Assembly: GCA_031553565.1 (NCBI GenBank)
Contig: JAVBLK010000047.1
Span: 1-32,989 of the forward strand
Direction: 5' to 3'
Length of the DNA stretch: 32,989 nt
From: JAVBLK01 sp031553565
GTDB lineage: Bacteria > Bacillota > Clostridia > Christensenellales > DUVY01
Shown: positions 6,849 to 14,365 of the stretch, in pieces
How the letters are laid out: each line of letters opens with the position of its first letter
Position numbering within the stretch: the first letter of the stretch is position 1
Notes under the pieces: model-generated
What the model saw: only the letters and a program-made list of their open reading frames with translations
What the model was told of the DNA's origin: nothing
Databases searched by the model: none
Position numbers and translations under genes: made by a program

Positions 6849-9800
6849 TCAGCCGCCCGTGCCCTCTATTGTCATTTTTTCCGCAAGCTCCGCCCAAACC
6901 GGGTCTCCTACATAGGCGTCTTTCGCCGCCGCATTCTCAAAGGAGATCACGCCGACTTTTTCAAAAACGGCGCTTGCCTCCAATTCTATTTTTGCGCCCG
7001 GCTGTACATTGGATATCAGTATTTTTGCTATAACAATATCGGCAAACGCGCCGGCTGAGATCGCGCCGATACTGCTTGCGTCAATCGTAAGCATATTGCC
7101 GGCGGCCTCTTCTCCTGCAGTCGTCAGCCCGACTATCGCGCCGGATGCCACCCAGAACTCCCCGGCTTCTTCCGCGCCGCCGAGCTTAAAGCCGCTGCTG
7201 AACATATCCCACTCCGCCGAGACCGCATACGCCCTCAGCATCGAATAATTCGCAAAGCTGACCGAGTAATGGAAATCCGGCGCCTCCAGCCCGATAACGC
7301 CGGAGGGATCCGTGTCGGTTATGTTTATAATTTCCAGGCTGACGGCATAAAGGAAAGCGTCGGCGGCGATAGTTTTTACCTCGTCATAGGAAAGCGTTAT
7401 CCCGGATGCTTCCGCACCCGCCGCGGTCAGATCCACTAAGCAGCCGTTTGCGTCAATATAGTATTCGCCGTTTGCCGAAATTATAAGGAACTGTTCATCC
7501 CCGCCGCCGTCAAGATAAACCATCCTGCCGATGTCCAACTGTTCCCAGCCTTCGGAAGCGTGAAGATAAGTCTTCAGCGTTTCCAGATCTTGAAATATTA
7601 TTTTTTCCACCCATGACGGGATTGCGTCGCCGATGAGCATTATAATATCGTTAGGGCCAGCGGCGATGATTATTATCCTTAAATTGTCGGCGCCGTCAAA
7701 CGCGCCCGCGGCGATAGCCATAATTTCGCCCTCGCCGCCGCCGAACACAAGCGTCAATGTTTCTTGCTCCATGCCAAGTGCGGTCAAGCCGGTCAGTACG
7801 CCGTCCTCGTCGAATATGAACATACTGCCCTCTGACGGCTCGGTCCACTTGGCGTATACGGTGATATCGCCGGTCAGGATGTCGTCCGTGAATTCTGTTG
7901 TAAGATCAGCCTCCTTGAACCAGCCGCCGAAAATAAAGCCCGGGCGCACAGGCGTCTCTATAAGCATAAACGCGCCCGCTTCGTTGGCGTACCTGTCTAT
8001 GGTTTCGGGCGTTTCGCCGTAATTCAGGTTGTAGGTTATCTTATAAAGCTGCGACCACTTTGCGTATAAAACTATGTTAGCGCCGATCCCCGTTGCCGGT
8101 AGCCCGGTTATGGCCGCGCCGCTGCAATCGATTGCCGTAAACCAGCCTCCGAACGCAAAACCGGCTTTCGTCGGGCTTACTAATGTTGTCGCTATGCCGT
8201 CGATATGGACAGTCGCGCTTTCCGCGCCGTGCTCGCCGGAAAAGGCCGTGCCGCCCTGGTCAAGATACGTTATCGTGTAGGTTATTGCCGCGCTCCAATG
8301 CGCATATACGACAGTATCGGCTGTAAGCGTTGTTTCCGTAAACGCTTCGCCGCCGGTCGCTGATGTGTACCAGCCGTCAAATCTATAGCCGCCGCGTACA
8401 GGGTCCGCTATCGCCGTGAAAGTTCCGTCTGCCGCCGCCGTCACTACTTCTGCGGCGGGAGTCCTGCCGTCGTTAAAGGTGTATGTTATTTTGTAGTTTA
8501 CAGGTATCGCGTCCCATGTCGCCGTAAACGTCTTATTGCCCGTGCTGCCCGCGGGTACCGTACTGCCCTCTGTCCAGCCTGTAAACGTGTAGCCCGCTTT
8601 TGTAGGTGCCTGCAGCGTTATTGTTGCTGATTCCACCGTGTACGTCGTCGGGTTACTAGCGTTATTCGTACCGCCGTCAAGAGCGTAGGTTATTGTGTAG
8701 GTTATCGCCGCGCTCCATGTCGCCGTGAACGTCTTATTGCCCGTGCTGCCCGCGGGTATCGTACTGCCCTCTGTCCAGCCTGTAAACGTGTAGCCCGCTT
8801 TTGTAGGTGCCTGCAACGTTATTGTTGCAGATTCCACCGTGTACGTCGTCGGGTTGCTTGCGTTATTCGTTCCGCCGTCAAGAGCGTAGGTTATCGTGTA
8901 GGTTATCGCCGCACTCCAAGCGGCCGTAAAAGTCTTATTTCCCGTGCTGCCCGCGGGTATCGTATTACCCTCAGTCCAGCTTACGAACGTGTAGCCCGCT
9001 TTTGTCGGGGCTTGCAGCGTTATCAAAGCTGATTCCACCGTGTAGCTTGTCGGGTTGCTCACGTTATTCGTTCCGCCGCTTAAGTTATATGTTATCGTAT
9101 AGGTTACCGCCGCGCTCCATGTCGCGGTAAACGTCTTGTTGCCCGTGCTGCCCGCGGGTATCGTGCTGCCCTCTGTCCAGCCTGTAAACGTGTAGCCCGC
9201 CTTTGTCGGGGCTTGCAGCGTTATCGCGGCAGACTCCACCGTGTACGTCGTCGGGTTGCTTGCGTTATTCGTTCCGCCGTCAAGAGCGTAGGTTATTGTA
9301 TAGGTTACCGCCGCGCTCCATGTCGCCGTGAACGTCTTATTGCCCGTGCTGCCCGCGGGTATCGTATTACCCTCTGTCCAGCTTACAAACGTGTAGCCCG
9401 CTTTTGTCGGGGCTTGAAGCGTTATCAAGGCAGACTCCACCGTGTACGTCGTCGGGTTCCCCGCGTTATTAGTTCCGCCGCTTAAAGCGTAGGTTATCGT
9501 ATAGGTTACCGCCGCGCTCCATGTAGCCGTAAACGTCTTGTTGCCCGTGCTGCCCGCGGGTATCGTACTGCCCTCTGTCCAGCCCGCAAACGTGTAGCCC
9601 GCCCTTGTCGGGGCTTGAAGCGTTATCAAAGCAGATTCCACCGTGTAGCTTGACGGATTGCTCGCGTTGTTCGTTCCGCCGTTTAGAGCGTACGTTATCG
9701 TGTAGGTTATCGCCGCGCTCCACGTAGCGGTAAACGTCTTGTTACCCGTGCTGCCCGCGGGTATCGTACTGCCCTCTGTCCAGCCTGTAAACGTGTAGCC

Positions 9801-10613
9801 CGCCCTTGTCGGGGCTTGCAGCGTTATCGCGGCAGACTCCACCGTGTACGTCGTCGGGTTGCTTGCGTTATTCGTACCGCCGTTTAGAGCGTAGGTTATC
9901 GTATAGGTTACCGCCGCGCTCCATGTAGCGGTAAACGTCTTGTTGCCCGTACTGCCCGCGGGTATCGTATTACCCTCTGTCCAGCTTACAAACGTGTAGC
10001 CCGCTTTTGTAGGTGCTTGAAGCGTTATCAAAGCAGACTCCACCGTGTACGTCGTCGGGTTGCTCGCGTTATTCGTACCGCCGTTTAAAGCGTAGGTTAT
10101 CGTATAGGTTATCGCCGCGCTCCAAGTAGCGGTAAACGTCTTATTGCCCGTGCTGCCCGCGGGTATCGTACTACCCTCAGTCCAGCCTGTAAACGTGTAG
10201 CCCGCCTTTGTCGGGGCTTGAAGCGTTATCAAAGCAGATTCCACCGTATACGTCGTCGGGTTGCTTGCGTTATTAGTTCCGCCGTTTAAAGCGTAGGTTA
10301 TCGTGTAGGCTGTCGCCGTCCATGTCGCCGTGAACGTCTTATTGCCCGTACTGCCCGCGGGTATCGTGCTGCCCTCTGTCCAGCCTGTAAACGTGTAGCC
10401 CGCTTTTGTCGGGGCTTGAAGCGTTATCGCGGCAGATTCCGCCGTGTAGCTTGACGGATTGCTTGCGCTATTCGTTCCGCCGTCAAGCGCGTAGGTTATT
10501 GTATAGGTATCGGGCGTTTTATTGCCGTTGTCAGCTCCCCCGCCGCACGCGGCAAAGGCCAAACAGAATACTATCGCAAGGGCAACCGCAACGCCTATTT
10601 TTCCGGATTTCAT
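6849..10613 (-). CDS. Giant surface lipoprotein with ten InlB-type repeats and BspA-like tail
   Basis: The 1254-residue product starts with a lipoprotein-type signal peptide (charged start, hydrophobic run, FAAC with Cys23) and should be anchored outside the cell. Residues about 36-700 are ten tandem 67-residue repeats of the Listeria-Bacteroides (InlB B-repeat, Flg_new) type: YTITYAL-x-GGTN, ESAxITLQAPTKAGYTF, GWTEGSTIPAGSTGNKTF, TATW. Three more diverged repeats follow (FDGWYTSATGGEAF, FGGWFTAIDCSG, FGGWFKEADLT). The last roughly 350 residues hold three degenerate units with AIAAGAF, TIAADAF and AISAGAF, resembling BspA-like LRR_5 modules. Such proteins usually act in adhesion or cell-surface binding; the ligand is unknown. 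The start at 10613 has GGGGAG 7 bases upstream, a consensus promoter lies at 10739-10767 and a terminator at 6757-6793, so it is monocistronic. Confidence 0.9.
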   Translation of the reverse strand: MKSGKIGVAVALAIVFCLAFAACGGGADNGNKTPDTYTITYALDGGTNSASNPSSYTAESAAITLQAPTKAGYTFTGWTEGSTIPAGSTGNKTFTATWTATAYTITYALNGGTNNASNPTTYTVESALITLQAPTKAGYTFTGWTEGSTIPAGSTGNKTFTATWSAAITYTITYALNGGTNNASNPTTYTVESALITLQAPTKAGYTFVSWTEGNTIPAGSTGNKTFTATWSAAVTYTITYALNGGTNNASNPTTYTVESAAITLQAPTRAGYTFTGWTEGSTIPAGSTGNKTFTATWSAAITYTITYALNGGTNNASNPSSYTVESALITLQAPTRAGYTFAGWTEGSTIPAGSTGNKTFTATWSAAVTYTITYALSGGTNNAGNPTTYTVESALITLQAPTKAGYTFVSWTEGNTIPAGSTGNKTFTATWSAAVTYTITYALDGGTNNASNPTTYTVESAAITLQAPTKAGYTFTGWTEGSTIPAGSTGNKTFTATWSAAVTYTITYNLSGGTNNVSNPTSYTVESALITLQAPTKAGYTFVSWTEGNTIPAGSTGNKTFTAAWSAAITYTITYALDGGTNNASNPTTYTVESATITLQAPTKAGYTFTGWTEGSTIPAGSTGNKTFTATWSAAITYTITYALDGGTNNASNPTTYTVESATITLQAPTKAGYTFTGWTEGSTVPAGSTGNKTFTATWDAIPVNYKITYTFNDGRTPAAEVVTAAADGTFTAIADPVRGGYRFDGWYTSATGGEAFTETTLTADTVVYAHWSAAITYTITYLDQGGTAFSGEHGAESATVHIDGIATTLVSPTKAGFAFGGWFTAIDCSGAAITGLPATGIGANIVLYAKWSQLYKITYNLNYGETPETIDRYANEAGAFMLIETPVRPGFIFGGWFKEADLTTEFTDDILTGDITVYAKWTEPSEGSMFIFDEDGVLTGLTALGMEQETLTLVFGGGEGEIMAIAAGAFDGADNLRIIIIAAGPNDIIMLIGDAIPSWVEKIIFQDLETLKTYLHASEGWEQLDIGRMVYLDGGGDEQFLIISANGEYYIDANGCLVDLTAAGAEASGITLSYDEVKTIAADAFLYAVSLEIINITDTDPSGVIGLEAPDFHYSVSFANYSMLRAYAVSAEWDMFSSGFKLGGAEEAGEFWVASGAIVGLTTAGEEAAGNMLTIDASSIGAISAGAFADIVIAKILISNVQPGAKIELEASAVFEKVGVISFENAAAKDAYVGDPVWAELAEKMTIEGTGG
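8500..10510. repeat. Ten-unit 201-bp tandem repeat array within the surface lipoprotein gene
   Basis: The segment GCCCGTGCTGCCCGCGGGTA recurs with little change at intervals of 201 bp (for example units starting with GCCGTAAACG or GCCGTGAACG at 8521, 8722, 8923 and 9124). Each unit encodes one 67-residue InlB-type repeat. Units differ mainly in two alternating versions of one stretch (TGWTEGST versus VSWTEGNT) and in synonymous changes, which points to recent homogenisation by recombination. Confidence 0.9.
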
Positions 10614-10872
10614 ACTTTTCTCCCCGGCATACTCCTGCCGGCATAATATATTTTGTGCTTTTTAAACTGCAAAAAAACAACTTTTGGTTCTCGTGAAAGC
10701 GGTTCCGGCAGAAAGCCCGTAAAAGCCGTTATTGCCGCATTTTATCACTTTTCCTGCCGTTTGTCAATTATTGGCATAACATTTGTCGAATTTTGTAAAA
10801 TATTTTTTAACAAATTATTAAGGTTCAGCGGTGCAAAACCGGCTTGCTCAAAGAAAGATTTCCGCTAAAAAA
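10614..10872 (-). promoter_or_regulatory. Intergenic with promoter TTGACA-N17-TAAAAT for the lipoprotein gene
   Basis: On the minus strand TTGACA (10762-10767) and TAAAAT (10739-10744) are separated by 17 bp, a near-consensus sigma-A promoter that leaves a leader of about 120 bases before the start at 10613. The rest of this gap is AT-rich and I see no gene in it. Confidence 0.65.
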
Positions 10873-10904
10873 TACAGGCCGCGCATTTTTTTGCGCGGCC
10901 TGTA
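10867..10904 (-). terminator. Intrinsic terminator after the C39-like protease gene
   Basis: A perfect 13-bp stem TACAGGCCGCGCA (10873-10885) with TGCGCGGCCTGTA (10892-10904) is followed on the minus strand by six T. It lies about 50 bp past the stop at 10957. Confidence 0.9.
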
Positions 10905-10956
10905 AACTGTTTCGTTTGTCGCCGAAAAGTTCTTGAACTTATTTAAAAATAACGCT

Positions 10957-11763
10957 TTAGGAGACGCCGACTCCGCAAGCGTCGTTAAGGCTTAGGTTGC
11001 CGTCAATGCTCATATAATCCATATTGCCCCAGCCGGTCTGGATCAGCAAATATCTGTCGGTCCGGAAAAGGACTTTCGCGCCGTTTTCGATACGGTAATA
11101 TTTTGTTGTCTGATAGCCGTACGCCGTAAATACATGGTTGTTATTATACAGATTTCTGCGGATCCTGTCCTGCCCCGCCTGCGGGGTCGCCTGCCAGGAC
11201 GTATTATAGTACGACATGAAAATCGCCACCGGCCGGCCGGCGTCGATCTCGGCCTTGCACGCGGCGAAATTGAGCGACGAGCCCTGCATCACGCTGTTGT
11301 ACGACACGGTAAGCCCGGCGAACAGCCTGAAATAATCGCTTAAGCCCGACTTGTACTGCGCGACGGTGCAGCCGTTCGAGGCGCACATAAATGTCGTAAG
11401 GTTATTGATAAGCCTGGTTATTTTCGGATCGGTACTGTAAAAGCCCGAACCCTCCGGCAACGTATAGCTTGTGACAAAACTCGGCACGACGTTCGGATAA
11501 AACATGTCGTAATAGCCGCAGATTATCGCGCCGGAGACCGGGCCGCAAGACATATTATTTGTGTCGTTGGAATAGCGCGGTAGACCAAAACCCGTAAAAT
11601 ACGTATCAGTTTCCGAATCGGAATAATTGACGTATTCGATAACGGTCGCATAGGGTACGCTCATCAGCCCGAAAACCTTTTCGGACGGATTGAAAGACAG
11701 CGGCGAAATTATGGAGAGAAAAAGGTTGGCGGCGACAAACAACAGCGTGCAAAGCTTCTTCAT
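10957..11763 (-). CDS. Secreted C39-like (papain-fold) cysteine peptidase
   Basis: The 268-residue protein has an N-terminal signal peptide (KKLCTLLFVAANLFLSIISP) without a lipobox, so it is likely secreted. A candidate catalytic cysteine lies in NNMSCGPVSGAIICGYYD, the typical C-G-P at a helix start of C39/papain-like peptidases, and a candidate histidine in NNHVFTAYGY, followed by a strand ending LLIQTGWGNMDY that could hold the third catalytic residue. The substrate is unknown. The ATG at 11763 has GGAGGA upstream. The gene has its own terminator and lies between the anti-sigma gene and the giant lipoprotein gene, all on one strand, so a role in surface protein processing is possible but only inferred from context. 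It could also be an inactive binding module. Confidence 0.72.
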   Translation of the reverse strand: MKKLCTLLFVAANLFLSIISPLSFNPSEKVFGLMSVPYATVIEYVNYSDSETDTYFTGFGLPRYSNDTNNMSCGPVSGAIICGYYDMFYPNVVPSFVTSYTLPEGSGFYSTDPKITRLINNLTTFMCASNGCTVAQYKSGLSDYFRLFAGLTVSYNSVMQGSSLNFAACKAEIDAGRPVAIFMSYYNTSWQATPQAGQDRIRRNLYNNNHVFTAYGYQTTKYYRIENGAKVLFRTDRYLLIQTGWGNMDYMSIDGNLSLNDACGVGVS

Positions 11764-11825
11764 GAAAGCGGGGATCCTCCGTTTTTACCGACTTCAACGC
11801 CGCGTAAAAAATCCCGCCGCCACAG

Positions 11826-11859
11826 AAAAACGCCCCTATACCGTATGGCATAGAGGCGT
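11826..11859 (-). terminator. Intrinsic terminator after the sigma/anti-sigma operon
   Basis: A 10-bp stem with one mismatch, ACGCCCCTAT (11830-11839) with ATAGAGGCGT (11850-11859), is followed on the minus strand by five T. It lies 23 bp past the stop at 11882. Confidence 0.75.
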
Positions 11860-11881
11860 AAAAGGTTTTTTTATCCTTTTT

Positions 11882-12532
11882 TTATCTGTCTAAGATCACT
11901 ATTATTTGTTGCAACACGCTTTCCTTATATTTATCAAGCGTAACGACGTATTTAACATCTAAAACAAAGCTGCATTTTGAAACATTGTCTGTATCTATAT
12001 AAATTCTTATCCCAATGCCTGAAACAACGGTGTTTTCTCCTTTGTCATCAATGTTCTTTTCTTCCAGTATGACGTACGAAACATCAAATACACAGATCAC
12101 CTCGAACTCATACGTATAAGCAGTGGCGTCGCCCGACCTGTATGTGACCGAGTACGCCTTGACCCCGCCTTTTTTATCCTTATATGTTTTGTATCCGGCG
12201 GGCGCGTAGCCCTCTATCCCGATCAGTCCCGGCTCCGCGTTTAAAGCATTTGTAAGCCCGCCCGCCGTAACTTCGCTTACGACAAGCCCGTCCGCCCTGC
12301 CGTGCATCATCTCGTTCGACGCCGATACAGCCAGCGGCACGAACACCGCGAGAAAGACGGCGGCCGCCGCGGCGATCGCAGAAAACATGCGCACCCGCCG
12401 CCGCTTTCTAAAAGAGGAGCGTATGTACCCTTGTTTCAGGCTTTCCAGCATCGCCGCGTCGTCGCCGTACTTTTTCGGCGCGCGCGCGGCAAAGCCGAAA
12501 AGCAATTTGTCGGCATATTCGTTATTGTTCAT
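11882..12532 (-). CDS. Predicted membrane anti-sigma factor
   Basis: This protein overlaps the end of the ECF sigma factor gene, the standard arrangement for a sigma and its anti-sigma partner. It has a short cytoplasmic part (LLFGFAARAPKKY, then SSFRKRRRVRMF), one membrane segment (FSAIAAAAAVFLAVFVPLAV) and an outer domain of about 140 residues that I do not recognise. There is no H-x3-C-x2-C zinc motif, so it is not a classical ZAS-domain protein. I prefer the ATG at 12532, which has GGGG about 7 bases upstream; an in-frame ATG at 12547 adds five residues (MRGIK) but its purine run is too close. Function is inferred from position and topology. Confidence 0.68.
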   Translation of the reverse strand: MNNNEYADKLLFGFAARAPKKYGDDAAMLESLKQGYIRSSFRKRRRVRMFSAIAAAAAVFLAVFVPLAVSASNEMMHGRADGLVVSEVTAGGLTNALNAEPGLIGIEGYAPAGYKTYKDKKGGVKAYSVTYRSGDATAYTYEFEVICVFDVSYVILEEKNIDDKGENTVVSGIGIRIYIDTDNVSKCSFVLDVKYVVTLDKYKESVLQQIIVILDR

Positions 12533-13064
12533 TTTTATACCCCGCATTCTCCGCCGCCGCCCGCACCTTGTCGCGTATCGCGTTGAACCGCCGCTCCAGC
12601 GTCCGCTGCGGTATCTTCGTCAGATCCGAAATCTCGTACAGGTTGTAGCCGCTGCCGTAACGCAAAAAAACCAGCCGCTCCTCGTCCTCGGTCAGCGCCC
12701 TCCCGATAAAGCCGTAATCGGCCGGCTCCTCGCCGTCGGAGGCAAGCGTCCTGTCCAGCACCTTTTCAAAAAGGTTTTCACGCCGTTTTTGCCGCCTGAA
12801 AAGATCCAGGCACAGATTCTTGGCTATCTGAAATATGTAGACATAGCCGTTCGTCCATACGTTCTCCGAAAAATCCTTGCGGTAGAGCCTGATAAAGGTC
12901 TCCTGCGCCAGATCCTCGGCGTCAGGCGTAGACTTTGTGATCTTATAGATGAAGCAAAATATCGTGTCGTAAAACCTGCGGTAAATCGTTTCTCTTGCCG
13001 CGCCGTCTCCCCCGGCCGCGCTTGCCACCAAGGCCGAAAGTTCTTTCTTTTGTGTTTCCGTCAT
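12522..13064 (-). CDS. ECF-type RNA polymerase sigma factor
   Basis: The 180 residues show region 2 (YRRFYDTIFCFIYKIT, DAEDLAQETFIRLYRKDF, YIFQIAKNLCLDLFRRQKR) and region 4 (LTEDEERLVFLRYGSGYNLYE, then LTKIPQRTLERRFNAIRDKV, a helix-turn-helix for the -35 element). Length and layout are those of group 4 (ECF) sigma factors, which direct transcription in response to envelope signals and are held inactive by a membrane anti-sigma factor. The downstream gene overlaps and encodes that type of protein. The ATG at 13064 follows GGGGCAAGGAA. MITE copy B ends only 38 bp upstream, so the promoter either lies in that short stretch or within the MITE. Confidence 0.9.
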   Translation of the reverse strand: MTETQKKELSALVASAAGGDGAARETIYRRFYDTIFCFIYKITKSTPDAEDLAQETFIRLYRKDFSENVWTNGYVYIFQIAKNLCLDLFRRQKRRENLFEKVLDRTLASDGEEPADYGFIGRALTEDEERLVFLRYGSGYNLYEISDLTKIPQRTLERRFNAIRDKVRAAAENAGYKNEQ

Positions 13065-13102
13065 TTCCTTGCCCCGTTTTTATATGATATATTTTTCCAT
13101 AA

Positions 13103-13253
13103 GGAACCGCTGAATAATTCGATATAATTTATAGCCGCGTCTTTTTCGCCTGAAAACAACTTCACTTCACAAATAGTTTTACTATTTCCTGCAAAAACAG
13201 CTGTTTTTTCAGAAAATACTTGCTCTAAATTTATCCATTAATCAGCCTTTACC
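13103..13253 (+). repeat. MITE copy B (151 bp)
   Basis: It begins GGAACCGCTGAATAATTCG and ends with the diverged inverted terminus, which on the minus strand reads GGTAAAGGCTGATTAATGG. The central hairpin CAAATAGT-TTT-ACTATTT is nearly intact. Flanks are ATAA and TTAA, which agree in three of four bases, so the target duplication is imperfect. It fills the gap between the HTH gene and the ECF sigma gene, and its last bases contain the HTH stop codon. Confidence 0.8.
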
Positions 13254-13707
13254 TTAAATATTGAAAAGTGTCTGTGTCAAGGTCAAAAAGCTTGAAAATT
13301 TTTTGGTATTGTTTCAGCCCCGGCAGGCCGTACTGCTCCCAGTTCCCTACAGTTTTTTCCGTTACGTCCAAGACCCCGGCGAGGTCGCGCCGGCTCATCC
13401 CCGCATCCTCCCTTAATTCGGAAAGGCCGATCCCCGCAAGCCTTTCGATCTCCATATTCGGCTCTTGCCTAAACTCCAGCCCGAATTCCATGACCTGCCG
13501 CCGCGGGCTCTCCTTAAGGCCTAAAAGCTCGTCCGCCGAGACGCCCAATGTTTTACACAGCGCGCAAATATTGTCGCTGCCCGGCTTTTGCGCGCCGCTT
13601 TCCCACGCGCCCACGGTGCTTTTGTCTACCCCTAGAAGCTGTGCTAAAAAAACCTGTGAGTAACCTGCCATCTTCCTCGCGCCCCTGATATTGTCGGAAA
13701 TTCCCAT
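13249..13707 (-). CDS. Transcriptional regulator with two Xre-type HTH domains
   Basis: The 152 residues contain an N-terminal Xre/Cro HTH (ISDNIRGARKMAGYSQVFLA, then GVDKSTVGAWESGAQKPGSD, residues about 3-60) and a second, similar HTH in the C-terminal half (LSELREDAGMSRRDLAGVLD, then VTEKTVGNWEQYGLPGLKQY, residues about 93-150). A two-headed Xre protein could bind a direct or inverted DNA site alone or as a dimer. A possible -10 box TATAGT lies 12 bases before the ATG and no good Shine-Dalgarno is visible. The TAA stop (13249-13251) lies inside the terminus of MITE copy B, so insertion may have changed the C-terminus, which now ends FDLDTDTFQYLR. The target genes are unknown. Confidence 0.85.
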   Translation of the reverse strand: MGISDNIRGARKMAGYSQVFLAQLLGVDKSTVGAWESGAQKPGSDNICALCKTLGVSADELLGLKESPRRQVMEFGLEFRQEPNMEIERLAGIGLSELREDAGMSRRDLAGVLDVTEKTVGNWEQYGLPGLKQYQKIFKLFDLDTDTFQYLR

Positions 13708-13847
13708 AGCTTTTTTCTCACTATAGCACAGAGCGGCGCGGCAAAAACAAACGGGAAAATTTTTTCCGAAAATACCGCGTTTTCACCTACCCGTGCTGTT
13801 ATTATTCTCGGACTTTTTTTTCTTCGTGATAAAAAGCTTATGCCACG

Positions 13848-13878
13848 CAAAAGAAAATTGTCCGGCCAAAAAAGAAAG
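13848..13878 (+). repeat. Hairpin repeat family, partial copy 3
   Basis: CAAAAGAAAATTGTCCGGCC followed by AAAAAAGAAAG matches 16220-16250 with a single difference. The two hairpins that follow in the other copies are absent here. Confidence 0.65.
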
Positions 13879-14010
13879 CTTGGATATAAAATGATTCAGC
13901 TTAAAAAAAATTCTGCAAATTATTAAGGACCGCTGAACAAAGCTGTCGTTCTTTTCGCCGCCCCATACTGCATACGCTTCCGGCCGAATTTATTTTCGAT
14001 TATGCAGAAA

Positions 14011-14142
14011 GCGTGTTCTGCCCTCGCACAGATACTGCCATTTTGGGGTTTCAAACGCAGTCCAAGCACTATGCTTTCCATATCCCTTACGTGTCGCTTT
14101 CGCTCCAGATTGAAACAATTCGCCTAATCCAACTGTTTTTTT
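14011..14142 (-). pseudogene. Decayed IS5-family transposase N-terminus
   Basis: The minus strand retains recognisable pieces of the 1-171 transposase: GLGELFQSGAKATRK, then DMESIV, then WTAFE and EGRTR. The ATG is lost, and relative to the first copy there are a 1-base change of frame near the start, a deletion of about 14 bases after ATRK and another of about 10 bases after SIV. No DDE domain remains. The upstream flank on the minus strand ends in GGAAACAATGAAT (14159-14171), which equals the inner MITE module of copies A and D. Confidence 0.75.
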
Positions 14143-14297
14143 ATGTGATTATTATATAATTCATTGTTTCCATATAATTATGTTAAAAAGTCAAATCCTT
14201 TGACAACGCTGTTCTAGCTACATTATATCTTTTAAAGAAGTTTTTTTCAATATACCTGCAGCAAATAACCGGCAGCCGTTCAACGGCTTCTCCAACG

Positions 14298-14339
14298 ATA
14301 TAAAAACAGCGGAAGAAAAACCTTCCGCTGTTTTTATAT
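14298..14339 (-). terminator. Strong terminator after the 300-residue lipoprotein gene
   Basis: A perfect 18-bp stem, ATATAAAAACAGCGGAAG (14298-14315) with its complement (14322-14339), surrounds a 6-base loop. The A and T tracts are inside the stem, so it could work in both directions. It is 27 bp past the stop at 14366. Confidence 0.85.
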
Positions 14340-14365
14340 GTGAATCAATTTATACTTTTATAAAA

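Larger units (their letters stand above)
13708..14297. other. Gene-poor stretch with decayed repeats and an IS5 remnant
   Basis: No intact gene is visible. In order it holds AT-rich DNA upstream of the HTH gene, a 31-bp partial copy of the hairpin repeat (13848-13878), a segment at about 13925-13975 that vaguely resembles a decayed MITE end (AAGGACCGCTGAACAAAG), and the IS5 transposase remnant with its flank. The pattern is that of a site that has repeatedly received and lost small mobile DNA. Confidence 0.5.

Noticed and set aside
8500..10510. Possible CRISPR array because of regular repeats
   Set aside because: The period is 201 bp, the whole unit is repeated with no unique spacers, and it translates into protein repeats.
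10811..10835. TTCAGCGGT motif similar to a MITE end
   Set aside because: A single short match without body, hairpin or opposite end; likely chance.
13914..13975. Possible sixth MITE copy
   Set aside because: Only AAGGACCGCTGAACAAAG and a short TTTTCGCC segment resemble the element; too decayed to count.
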